The position numbers were made by a program, and so were the translations under genes. A stretch of 64,000 nucleotides of DNA, from the NCBI RefSeq assembly GCF_024586455.1, contig NC_065920.1, forward strand, positions 18,686,144 to 18,750,143. Reading direction: 5' to 3'. The notes under the pieces are model-generated. The model saw nothing but the letters and a program-made list of their open reading frames with translations, did not search any database and was not told where the DNA came from. Each line of letters opens with the position of its first letter. The first letter of the stretch is position 1. Source of the stretch: Bactrocera neohumeralis. Taxonomy: Eukaryota > Arthropoda > Insecta > Diptera > Tephritidae. Below are positions 33,913-44,345 of this stretch, in pieces.

Positions 33913-34423
33913 TTTAGGGGAAAGTAGGGTAATCTTTAGAAGAAATATTTTTTTTTGCATTTTCTGTTCCCTTTTTTTTAACTGGCGGACATGATTCCGG
34001 TCGAACTACTGAACCGATTTGCTTAATTTTTTTTTTAATGTTCACAAAACGCCTAGCTATCGTCCCTACTAGATTCATAATTTTTTATAATTTATTGACA
34101 ATGTTATGACAAAATTCATGTAAAAAAAACATGGAAAAAAATTTATATTTCATGATTTTAGTAGGGACGATAACCATTCACGTATATTTTAAGAATAAAT
34201 TGGGTTTTTGTGTTTCAGATGATCCAAACATGAGAAATCGTGTCCGCCAGTGAAAAAACGCATCTCATTCACAGCTATTTCTCCGACAGATGTCATCAGA
34301 ACATTCCCAAAAAATTGTATATACACTCCAAGATATAAAAAAAAGTTCTATTGTAGAATAAACATTTCTATGAAGAAAAAAAAATGTCAAAAAACAGCCC
34401 AGATTACCCTACTGACCCCTTAA
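33913..34423. mobile_element. Foldback MITE with nested inverted repeats and TTAA-type ends
   Basis: The outer 23-bp ends (33913-33935 and 34401-34423) match at 20 positions when one is complemented; the common core is AGTAGGGTAATCT behind TTAAGGGG. Inside, CTGGCGGACATGATT (33982-33996) pairs with 34236-34250 at 14 of 15 positions, and TATCGTCCCTACTA (34058-34071) pairs perfectly with 34159-34172. The whole 511 bp could fold around an 87-nt loop. No coding. The TTAAGGGG start links it to the MITE family at 42986. Confidence 0.7.
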
Positions 34424-34794
34424 CTTAACATTGCAGAGTAAACAGTTATTTAATAATAATTTGATTCTACGCTGATTCTCGAATGATTCTAAAAATAAGA
34501 ATTTTCTTTCGTTATAAAAAAGAATAAGTTTCGAGCTCAAACTGATTTCTACTTTCACTTCTCTTTATTTGAAGCATCGCTTACGATTTCCAAAAATGTC
34601 AATTTTCTTTCAACCTAATATGCAATTTTCTGGAGCTTTTGAATACTATTCTTCAATCGCAGCACCATTTTCAGACCTAAAACGGTAAAAAAAAATATTT
34701 TCACAAGCGTTGCTGTGCCTCTCTTGTTGCTCAACGAAAATAGCAACTGTACGTTAGGGATAGGCTGTGATATAAAAAACTTTCGCCCAAAACG

Positions 34795-35330
34795 AGAAAT
34801 TATCTGCTAACCGAAGTGTTCTCTCAATAAATCCATTGATTGATGCGATATCTGGGAAGTGGCGCCGTCTTGTTGAAACCAAATGTCGCCGAGATCACAA
34901 ACGTCAATTTCAGGCATCAAATAATCGGTTATCATGGGGCAATAATGGTCGCCATTGACGGTACGTTCACCGGCATCATTTTTGAAGAAATATGGACCGA
35001 TGATTCCACGGGCCCACGAACCACACCAAGATTGCTTTTCGTTCCAAATGCGGCAATTTTGCTTGTTTACACACACATTGTGCCAGAAATGGGCCTCATT
35101 GCTGAACAAAATTTAGCGCGAAAAATTCGGATCTTCTTTGAACATTTCAAGATCCTATAGAGTGAAACTATGTCTCTTGGGAAGGTTGAACGGCTTCAGT
35201 TCTTGTACAAGCTGTATTTTGTACGCTTACAATTTAAGATCTGAACGTAAAATGCGCCAAGTGCTTCCATCCTGCTGCAAACGGCGTCGAATCGATTATC
35301 CACGGTTTTCTGATGCTACATCGATCATCC
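34795..35330 (-). pseudogene. Mariner/Tc1 transposase fragment (family 1)
   Basis: Minus frame 35109-34807 reads FSNEAHFWHNVCVNKQNCRI, then WCGSWARGIIGPYFFKND, ERTVNGDHYCPMITDYLMPE and DIWFQQDGATSQISHQSMDL. These are the catalytic-core motifs of the same family as 20707-21690. The first catalytic Asp of the usual SDEAHF is Asn; the second (FQQDG) is kept; the third is missing because the copy stops near 34800. Upstream coding continues out of frame to about 35330. Confidence 0.85.
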
Positions 35331-35394
35331 GTTATATACCCGAACTAGTCCTTCAGATTTTCAGAAAGTGATCTAAAATTTTGCTTTCGTTGTT

Positions 35395-35680
35395 TCTCAT
35401 TAAAAAGCTTTTCGTTTGTCGGAAACTCCGGTATCGGATCACTAATGCATACAAACTGACCTGACCGATCGAACTCAAGTCCTTGTATTAAAAACTTTCT
35501 TATTTGACAAAATTTGACGAAATTTGGCAAGGCAACGCTACAATTTCCAAACAAATTTTTCAGATCGGTTCACTAAAACTGCTGCCTTGTATGGCAACCG
35601 ATCTGACCGATCAAAGATAAGGTCTTGTACGGCATCATGTGTATTTTGAAAGGGTATTATTCGGTGCAGCCGAAGTTGAT
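35395..35680 (-). repeat. Dispersed TTAACTTCGGC repeat, partial copy
   Basis: Minus-strand start reads ATCAACTTCGGCTGCACCG then AATAATACCCTTT. GACCGATC, TTTCAGATCGG and GTCGGAAACTCCGGTATCGG mark the interior shared with 18899-19893 and 53886-54442. Confidence 0.7.
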
Positions 35681-36645
35681 GTTTTTTATTGTTTTTTTTT
35701 GTTTTTTATATGCTGTAAACTAAAAAAACATCAGGTAAAAAGATACTACGTTGCCTCTATGCAATAAAGTATAGAAGGAGATAAGGCGGCCAATTCTCGC
35801 ATACGCTCGACCCTCCGCCCAAGGCAACCGCATGTGTTCCAAATTGTTTACTTATTTACATATTTACATATCTACGCATATATATATATACTTTCATATA
35901 CATATGTATCTAGTATTCATCATATCATATCTCCATACATATCTATAGGTAAATGCGCCTAAATACATAACATAAACGTAAAGGTGCGTACTTTTTAAAA
36001 AATATGCGTTTTCCACACTGATTTGTTTACAAACACACATTCATATGCTTGGTAGGCATTTATGTAAATATGTTTCATGTATGCTTGTGTGTATGCTTTT
36101 TATGATCGTTGCAGGATAAACTCTAAAATGTATGCAAGTTTTCTTTATTGAGGTTACTTGACGGTGAAGCCGCCTACAATATACGTATGCGTACATATTT
36201 ACATATGTATATGTATATACGGTATGATGTGTGTTTCTAAATATCTATGTATGCACATATTTATGCATATTAAGGCTTACATGCGCTTAATCCCACTGAC
36301 TTTTTATTAAAACATGACTGCCTGCCATACATACTATATCCATAAATATATGTATGTGCTTCTGTGTGTATACACTGGACTTAATATGACTCCTTTGCTT
36401 TATTGCCATAAACTGACTTTTTCCAAAATTTATATTCATGGATTTTAATCTTTTTAAACACAAATTTTTCTACGCCAGTGCGATAAGCGGATTATGGCGT
36501 AAGGATTAAGTAGTGTAATATAACTGTTATAGTCTTTGTATTCGACATGGAAAATTATGTCAAGTAAATAGTTTAAAATATATCTACGTAGTACGTACAT
36601 ATGTATGTATAATAAATGTTAAACAGAGAGAAGAAACACATAAAT
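35681..36645. other. Non-coding interval rich in TATG/CATA microsatellites
   Basis: Repeated ATACATATGTAT strings (about 35880-35950, 36180-36235, 36340-36360, 36595-36612). No open frame of interest. Confidence 0.5.
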
Positions 36646-36649
36646 GAGG

Positions 36650-37060
36650 TTCGGTTAGATTAATCTGGTAGGCCAATGAGCCACGCATAGACCAGTTTTG
36701 GTGCTTTGCGATACCAGATGGAGTTCAGTTACTAGGTCCAAGAGAAGTAGTCATCCTTATTTTAACAGACTCCGTGACCTGATTATCGACACTTCCTCCA
36801 GTGTATCATACTGTGGGAACCCCAGATGCTTACAGCGTAGTCTTGCCAATGCAGGACAAGTGTACAAGAGATGCTCCATTGTTTCCCCGGTGCCTTCCTC
36901 TAGACGTTTCCTGCAGTCATCTCGATTTGTCACCCCATGCTGCAGTCTTTCATAGTATTCCGTTCATATTCCTACAGTCTCTTTTATCGAGTGCCAATAG
37001 GAGCTTTGTGTACCTCTGATCTACCGTTTTGCAATGACTTTTGAAGTTTTGCACCCAAGT
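36650..37060 (-). pseudogene. I/Jockey-type LINE, C-terminal zinc-knuckle region
   Basis: Minus-strand reading gives DCRKRLEEGTGETMEHLLYT then CPALARLRCKHLGFPQYD, the Cys/His motif that ends the ORF2 protein of these LINEs after RNase H. In the usual C-x2-C...H-x4-C pattern the second Cys is Arg here. The reading then meets stops. The 3' flank reads GATTAATCTAACCGAACCTC on the minus strand, the usual tail. Confidence 0.75.
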
Positions 37061-37159
37061 AGCTCGTTCAATCGGGTTTTGATTTTCTTTACCATGCTTC
37101 TATCGATATCATCGTATAGACAATTCATGGGTTTTCCAATGTTGATCACGTTTTCATGG

Positions 37160-37735
37160 AAATATTTTATTAGAATTTTAAATTGTTACAAACATACACT
37201 ATTTACAAAGAAATTCTGATATTTTTGGAACAAATTATTTTAAACTCGGCCCTTGCGACGCCATTTCCGGTGACCTTTTGGAAAAAAAATGCGTCCGCGT
37301 TTTCAGGATAACTCCTTACAGGATCATCTAAAGTGAACAAGTACGCGTTTTAGTTCAAATCTTAACTTGGAACTTGGACGAAGGAAAAAAACTGAAAATT
37401 TTGATTTTTTCGCAGACATTTTTACAGAAAAATGAAAACTTCAGTGAAAATTTCGGTACTTTTTTTCAAATAGTTGTAATCGAAAAAAATGCTTCCTCCA
37501 AGTTTTTAAGAATTGTATCTCAAAGATCTAAAAATAAAATTTCATGAAGATCGGTTGAGTAGTTCTCGAGAAATCTTGCCAACCGACTTCAAAAACCTAT
37601 GTAGTTGCGAGAAATACGCGTTAAACAACGACGAACTTAGCCTCGAGCGCACAAGTTCACAAGGCAAGTAACTCCGAAACTATTACGGGGATAGGAAAAT
37701 TCGATTTTTTGAAACCTGTAAACCCATGTAACCCG
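37160..37735 (+). mobile_element. TTAA-ended MITE family, 5'-truncated copy
   Basis: Follows the reference copy at 42986-43666 from AAATATTTTATTAGAATTTT through ACTCGGCCCTTGCGACGCC, CTCCTTACAGGATCATC, GAAGATCGGTTGAGTAG and CAACCGACTTCAAAAAC to ACCCATGTAACCC. The left terminal repeat is missing and the right terminus is worn. Confidence 0.75.
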
Positions 37736-37739
37736 TGTA

Positions 37740-38750
37740 AAAGTTCGAAAATATCGATAACTGTAAAAAAGCCTATAAATAGTATACAACTACACATATA
37801 CATACATATTCATCAAAAAATCGATTTGTCTTTGTATCTACCCACTCATTCTTAAGCTCAGCTTTGAGCGCCTTGCAGTGTGCGCTAGTAATTGTCTGTC
37901 ATACTATTTGTAAACGTGTCTAGCTGTCCAAATATCCAACTAACTGTCTATCTATTCATCCAATGCACCCAACTAACCATTTAGACCAAAGTCGGTTGTG
38001 TGTCTAAACACTATGTGTATGTGTCAAAACTCCAGAGACTTTGTGATGGACGTTGGATAACAACCTTGTCTATGCTAACAACTTCCTTGTAAACACATGT
38101 TCTTATACATATTATATATGCATATGCTAAACATATTATATACTGCTATAAACAAATTTGCATAGATAAGTGTCCGTATATACTATATGTAAATAGAAAT
38201 GCATAGCTTTCTGCATAACAGACTTTTATAAATATTCTTGTTTTGTAGAATCTTAACCGCCTCTTTCCGCATTTTTTTTAACCACTGTCGGATAGTTGTT
38301 TTGCATATTAATTACTTGATTATGTGTGTACATACATACATACATATGTAAGTATATCTAAACGTGCTTAGGAGTTCTACATAAATATTTTTATTTTTCA
38401 TATTTTTTACTTTTTTTGCCCAGAAGCTATGCTAATATTGTTATGATGCGAATATTTATGCTATGAGAAGATTGCCAAAGTCTAAGACTTCGAGCTTTTG
38501 TATAATAAATGTGTATATACATATGTGTACTTGCTAAAAAGAAGAATACATAAATAGGTTTTTGGATTCCATTAAATCAATGCAGATTCACTTCTAGTAC
38601 CTCGAGTGCCTAGCTCTTGGATGGCAAACAATTTTTTGGAGTTAGAAAAGTAAAAGACATATTGACAACACATTAAAGCTAAGCAAATAGTGTTAGTTAT
38701 GATATACAAGCCCATTTTAACCATTGTTCTATAGAACTACCTCGTTAAAC
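37740..38750. other. Non-coding interval
   Basis: CATACATACATA near 38330-38345; otherwise unremarkable AT-rich DNA without frames. Confidence 0.4.
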
Positions 38751-38754
38751 TTCG

Positions 38755-39240
38755 AAATCTCAAAATTGCGACTCAAAAAATTTCGTTATTCATTAATATT
38801 TATTTTGCCGCTTTCAAAGTAATCCCCACAGATGTAATACATTTATGCCAGGGATTTTTCCAGTCCTCGAAAGACTTTTTTATAAGCACTTCTTGGGATG
38901 ACTTTCAGCTTCTTCTGCGAAGTTGTTTGATCTCTCCGATCGACTGAAAACGGGTTCTACGGAGTGCCAATTTCAGTGTGGCGACCAAGCAGAAATCACA
39001 CGGAGGCAAATCTGGTGAATACGGTGGTTGATCGATGGTATTCATTGGGGACGAGTATCGGGACGAGTCGAGCAAGAACTCATTTCACACCCAAAATATC
39101 CACCAAAATCATTCAAACGGACTCGCGATGGCTCTCTTGCCATTACTAGCCTGACGATTTTCAAGCAATATATCATCTTTCACTTTTTAATATTTTCATT
39201 AGTTCAACGAGGCATATCTTCAATGATCTCTCGACTTTTT
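38755..39240 (-). pseudogene. Mariner transposase C-terminal fragment (family 2)
   Basis: The minus strand gives PYSPDLPPCDFCLVATLKLA (third catalytic Asp region), then RRTRFQSIGEIKQL and, after stops, KSFEDWKNPWHKCITS, the C-terminal hallmark of a mariner subfamily. DNA to about 39240 continues as N-terminal coding debris in broken frames, showing an internal deletion. The plus-strand frames at 38964-39149 and 39028-39375 are shadows. Confidence 0.7.
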
Positions 39241-39244
39241 CATC

Positions 39245-39500
39245 TAATATTTTATTATTGCAATAGGAATGATGAGGTGGAAACACCTGGACACTTTATC
39301 CTGCACTGTCGAGCTTTCGCTAGACGAAGGCTGGGATTGATATCAAATGCATCAATATATTGTTGCAGGCTCTAGGTATTTTGTTCATATGCAAAAGTCT
39401 ATTCGATTCATATCTAGGAGTTCTGAGCATCTCCAAGTGTTATTATTCGTGGCCTCAACAGCATATTCACCTCACCTAATCTAACCGAACCTAACCTATT
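39245..39500 (+). pseudogene. I/Jockey-type LINE, C-terminal end with AACCT tail
   Basis: Plus-strand reading CNRNDEVETPGHFILHC then RAFARRRLGLI fits the terminal Cys/His motif of LINE ORF2 proteins. The element ends at CTAACCGAACCTAACCTATT. It abuts the mariner fragment on its left, so one probably inserted beside or into the other. Confidence 0.7.
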
Positions 39501-39940
39501 GTGTAGAACATACGATTTTATTGCGACAGAACTATCTATCTACTTTTTTCGCCACCTCAATAATTACATTCAAATTAAATGCAAAATAAAATCTAGTTTC
39601 AACATTGCCAGACGCCAACAAATTACTTTTTTAGCAAGAAAGAATTTTAAGCTAAAAATATGTTTTTTACGCCTTCCACCTACCACCCCGTCACCTCAGC
39701 GCCGTCTTTTACGCAGATTGTGTTCTGTTAATTAAAAACATGCTGAAATTCTTTTTTAATCGTGCTTAGTTAGACAGCATGCTAATTTACGAATCGCTAA
39801 ATTATAACCGTAACGAATTTTCGGTCGAATCGTGTCATCGATGAGTTAGCGTTTCCTGTTGCTTTAATAAATATTATGGTTTTGCTTTAATTACCGTTGT
39901 TTTACAGCTATTTTTATGCGGATTACTTGCGTCAATTTGT
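39501..39940. other. Non-coding interval
   Basis: A 78-codon frame at 39499-39735 has no domain. Nothing recognised. Confidence 0.35.
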
Positions 39941-40925
39941 TTTAGAAATTAGTGTTTTTGCTTTTTATTTTTTTATTTATGATTGTTTTCGATTTTTTGC
40001 TTATTTTGTAATTCATAAATTTAGAAACTTGCAAAAAAATAACCTAAAAAGGTAAAAATAGATTTTTTTTTATTAAAAAGTAAATACACTTTTTTATTTG
40101 GAAAAGAATTTTGTTATTATGAAATAAGCTTTTGTAAATTTGTAAAATTGTAAAAAGTTCAAAATTATGTTATTTAAAAAAAAAATAAAAACTCGTTTGT
40201 TTTTTAATTTTATTATGTACATATATATAGTATAATAACTGGAAATTAAAAATCAATATTTTGAAAATTTTATAAAAAAAAATATTTAAATGTATATTAA
40301 AATCAAAATTCTATTACATTAAAAACAATATTTTGAAAATTTTATTAAAAAAACATTGTATTTTAAAATTCCATCAAAATAAATATTCTTAATTAAAAAA
40401 AAAACAAAAAATGTTTTTAAAAATTAATTAACTTCTTTTTAGTTTTATAGATATTTTTTTAATTTTTATATACATTTATAAATTAAAAAAAATTATATGT
40501 TAAAAATTTTATTTACAAAAATTGAAATGTATTTTAAAACTCATAAAGTGAATATCCTTCATTTTAATAAAAAAAAAATATATTTTTATAAATTAATTAA
40601 CTTTTTTTTTAATTTTATAGATATGTATGTATTTTAATTTTTGTAAATTTTTATATACATTTATAAATTTAAAAAATTCAAATGTATTTCAAAATTCCAT
40701 AAAAGTGAAGATCTTTCATTTCAATAAAAAAAAATATTTTTAAATTTTATTTTTTTTATAACTTTTTAAAATTTTTTAAAATATTTAATGTTTTTATTTA
40801 ATTTTTATATTTTTTTTGTAATTTTTTTAAATTCTTTATTAATTTTTTTAAATTTCTTTTTAATTTATTGTTTAATTTTTATATAAAACATATAATTTAA
40901 TCAAAAAAATTTATTGCATAAAAGA
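39940..40925. repeat. A/T low-complexity tract with local tandem repeats
   Basis: TTAATTAAC(T)TTTTT, TTTTATAGATAT and TATACATTTATAAATT recur about 170 bp apart (near 40425 and 40592). CAATATTTTGAAAATTTTAT also occurs twice (40254, 40328). The tract ends right before ratchet point 2. Confidence 0.65.
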
Positions 40926-40931
40926 TTTTAA

Positions 40932-40965
40932 CTAATTTATTTCCTTTCTTTCATTTTAGGTAAGT
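40932..40965 (+). promoter_or_regulatory. Recursive splice site (ratchet point) 2
   Basis: A CTAAT branch-point match (40932-40936) is followed by a pyrimidine tract (12 uninterrupted at 40941-40952, then ATTTT), AG at 40958-40959, and immediately GTAAGT at 40960-40965. Acceptor and donor share the junction, so splicing in would leave a zero-length exon and regenerate a donor. Downstream donors CAA|GTAAAT (41015) and ATC|GTATGT (41025) could define a 55-65 nt cryptic exon. Same strand as ratchet point 1, 19.1 kb away. Confidence 0.8.
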
Positions 40966-40969
40966 TAAT

Positions 40970-41640
40970 CCGAATCTCAACTAAGTGTCAAAACTGGCCA
41001 CATAAAGTAAACAAGTAAATTATCGTATGTAAATTTATTAATATTTTATGCAAAAAAAATATCTTCATATAATTTTTACTTCGAAGCATGCGGATGTTTG
41101 GTATGCGAATGTGAAAATATTTATGAACTGGTTTAAAAATTCCTTGAAGATATTTCACAAAATTGGCAAACTTATTAGCTGCCAAAACAATTATGCATAA
41201 TTTATAAAACTATTTCTCGAAAATGAAAAACAATTTCCGAATACCAAAAAATTTGGATGACATTCACTGTCAATTAAAAAAAGTTGTAGAAGATATAGCA
41301 TATTTTGAGATTGAGAGTCTTGAGATTTTATATTTGCGAAGTATGTAGTCATACAAGCTTTGTTCAATTTGTGTTTGCTGCTTCAGCGAAGTTGGCTGCG
41401 GTTGTTTGAATATGTATGAAGTTTATATAGAATTCTGCCAGAATCAAATCATGCGGAATAGTTTATTTTTTTTTTTGTCATATAAGGATGCCTTTCAAGT
41501 GGCTAATTAATTAAAACTCGCTGAACTCGAAAGTTAGCACCCACACAAAAAATATATTCTAGTTTGTTAAAAAGAGCTAAAAATTAAATTTAAATAATAT
41601 TCGTCAATACATCATAGATAAAAAACATACAAAAAATATA
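40970..41640. other. Non-coding interval after ratchet point 2
   Basis: AT-rich with no repeat family recognised. A 65-codon minus frame at 40988-41185 has no domain. Confidence 0.4.
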
Positions 41641-41689
41641 ACAGAAAATATAAACCCAGCTTTATTGCTGTTTTATCGCGACTCTAAAT

Positions 41690-42420
41690 AAAACTGTCTT
41701 CTACAGCACATAAAAATCGCTAAAATATTTAGCGCGAAACCGTTAAAAGTGAGAAATGTTTGCGGCTGCGGAAAACCCCAATAAAGATAAAACAAAATCG
41801 AAAAACGAGCGAGTAGAAAAAATTTAAAACCAACAAGTAAACTGAATATCATTTGCAATTATAATAGGATCGAAAAGACACAACAACAAAATCACAGCAA
41901 CAGCTAAAATACAACAACAACCCAACACAATTTGAAAACAGCAACACTTGAAAAACGAACCTTTGCTCTGAAGCAAAATGCTGCAAAAAAAACGCTAAAC
42001 TGTAAAATCCAAAATACAACTGCAACAACAATAAAGCGCGACTCAAAAACCATAACAGCGGTAAACAACCAGCATAAAAAACCGCTTAAGTTATGAAAGA
42101 AATAAAAAACCAACAACAAAATGCACACATTAATCGTTGCTAAGGCAAGCAACAGCAACAAAAATGGAGTAAAAAATCAACTGCTAGTTTGAAGTCGGTT
42201 AATTTAAAATGCAAATCTCCAAACATCCACCTACGAGATATTTCGCGGCGATTTCAACCGCCAACATGGCTCGTTAGTTCCAGCGAACGAATGACCCAAC
42301 GAAAAATGGCGTTGAAATAAAAAACAAAATTTGAAAAACTAAAACCGAAATTAAAAATTACAAAAACAAAAGTACTAACGTCTTGGGTACCTACAATATT
42401 TCTCATAAACATTGACGACA
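41690..42420 (+). other. T-poor, A/C-rich segment resembling a fly 5' UTR or first exon
   Basis: The plus strand is strikingly poor in T and full of AACAACAAC, CAGCAACAG, AAAACCG and AACGAACG strings, the composition of long untranslated leaders of fly developmental genes. It holds several short ATG-stop units but no long frame. Minus-strand frames here are Phe/Leu-rich shadows. No convincing donor closes the segment; ATG|GTATGC near 42550 is one weak option. An alternative first exon of the intron's host gene is an inference. Confidence 0.35.
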
Positions 42421-42985
42421 GCGCCAAATGAAGTAGTAAAATTTTATATTATGAAAAGAACAAGCACAATGACAAGAGAGGTGGTAAAAAATATTCATTT
42501 AATATTAGAATTGTTAGTTACAAAAAAAGAACAAAAAAAATAATAAAATGGTATGCCTTAACTGTCGGTTTAGTTGTAAAGTTGTGCCTTAGAGTAATCT
42601 GCGATTAAAATATATTCAACAATATGCTTGAAAAAACTTGAAAATGACAAAGAAAACGTGTAAAAGTTATATATTATTTCGTGTTTTGTTGTAAATATGA
42701 AGGCAGTAGCTAAGCAAATCTAGTAGAAACAGATCTGAAACTGTTTTCCGTTATCGTTTCTTTTGTGTTGTAATCAAGATAAAGTGCACGTGTTAGATTT
42801 GCTTCGTCTCACAAAAAAAATAATAATAATCTGTATGTGATTGTTTAAGTCTCGATCGTATAGCTAGTTTGGGACCAGGACTTAAGCTATGCTAGCTATA
42901 GATGGTTATAAGTATTCCAGCTGAGTCTCTTACTAATAGTTAATAATTTTTCCTTTGAAGTACGTAACGAATGAAGGATCTCTAG
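42421..42985. other. Non-coding interval
   Basis: CACGTG E-box near 42788. No frame, no repeat family recognised. Confidence 0.35.
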
Positions 42986-43666
42986 TTAAGGGGTTACATG
43001 GGTAAAACAGCCTTTTTCAAAAATTTTTTTTCACTTATAAAAAAATAAATATTTTATTAGAATTTTTTATTGTTAAAAACATATACTATTAACAACGAAA
43101 TTCTGAAATTTTTGGAAAAAAATATTTTAAACTCGGCCATTGCGACGCCATTTCCGATGACTCCTCAGAAAATGATGCCCCGCGTTGGCGGTATAACTCC
43201 TTACAGGATCATCTAAAGTGAAAAAATACGCGTTTCAGTTAAAACTTTAGAATTTGAACGAAGGGAAAAACTGAAAATTGGATTTTTGGCAGACATGTTT
43301 ACAAAAAAATAAAAATTTCAATGAAAATTTGGCGACATTTTTTTTTCAAACAGTTGTATTCGAAAAAATACTTCGTCCGAGTCTTTAAAAATTGTATCTC
43401 AAAAACCTGTTTAAAATTACATGAAGATCGGTTGAGTAGTTCTCGAAAAATCGTGCAAACCGACTTCAAAAACACGAGTTTCGAGAAAAACGCATTTAAA
43501 GACGGCGCGTTTAGCCAAGCTGGCTTCGAGCGCACAAGTTCTAAAGGCTGTATCGCTGAAACTATTACTCGGTTCAACATGAAAATTTAGGACGTCTAGA
43601 GGTAATGTAGAATTTAATAAGACAATAAAAAAAAATCGATTTTTTGAAACCCATGTAACCCCTTAA
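42986..43666 (+). mobile_element. Complete TTAA-ended MITE with perfect 18-bp terminal inverted repeats
   Basis: TTAAGGGGTTACATGGGT at 42986-43003 is the exact complement of ACCCATGTAACCCCTTAA at 43649-43666, giving a 681-bp unit. If TTAA is the duplicated target, the true repeat is 14 bp, as in TTAA-targeting (piggyBac-like) MITEs. The interior has no credible coding; the paired frames on both strands at 43299-43590 are shadows in the repeat. Partial relatives in the same orientation lie at 37160, 47677 and 63798. Confidence 0.8.
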
Positions 43667-43844
43667 ATTACTATATTTATAATCAATATCTAGAGATATT
43701 TATAAATATTTCCCAAACCTGAATCAATGCGATAGGATTCCACTCAGGTTCTCAATAATTTAATGACTTTTAGGCACCCTCTCTTGTTTCTATATTGATA
43801 GATAAATCTTTTTTATTTGAGTGATTTTCTATCCAGTTGTTGCT

Positions 43845-43990
43845 ATTGTTGTTATGTGTATTTTACTAGAATTCTGCCGAGTATAGAGACTTTTGTGTGA
43901 GTTTAGAGTCTTTTGTCTGATAAAAACCTGTTTCCGTACTGTGTAAAGAGGACCTTGGAAACGACTTCATACACAAAGCTGTCCGCTCGC
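43845..43990 (+). repeat. Worn copy of the GTTGTTG...AATTCTGCCGAG repeat
   Basis: GTTGCTATTGTTGTTATGTG, AGAATTCTGCCGAG, GTCTGATAAAAACC and GGAAACGACTTC follow the order of the repeats at 22922 and 23215 with heavy divergence and a small internal duplication of AGAGACTTTTGTGTGAGTTT. Confidence 0.45.
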
Positions 43991-44059
43991 TCTCATTATT
44001 CTATATAGAGTACTATATGATTTTTTACTATGTATGTATATTTAGAAAAGTGTCAACAT

Positions 44060-44345
44060 TGAGTTGAATGTTGTCTACAGCTCTAAGATTCCATAAAACA
44101 ATCCAGCCAGGTTTACATTGAATCCTACTGTTTTTAGTCTTACAATAGTTTACATTCGAGAACGAGAAGACATAGCCGAAATTGGCCTCAGCCGTCTCGA
44201 TGAAATTGTGTTAGGCTCAAAGTGTTGATTTGAAAGGATCTTATGATCCAGTATTTAAGAGTGTTTACTTACTATATAGGACCGACGTTCTAAACTGTCC
44301 AAATGAGATCCGTCTTAGGATCGATCTCTTGACCAAACCTAACCT
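44060..44345 (+). mobile_element. LINE 3' UTR remnant ending in AACCTAACC
   Basis: CTGTCCAAATGAGATCCG followed by GATCGATCTCTTGACC and CAAACCTAACC is the 3' end of the same kind of LINE whose complement lies at 8793-9050. The 5' limit is uncertain. Confidence 0.45.

Noticed and set aside
43299..43590. Overlapping 93- and 89-codon frames on both strands
   Set aside because: Both lie inside the MITE at 42986-43666 and are not kept in its other copies.
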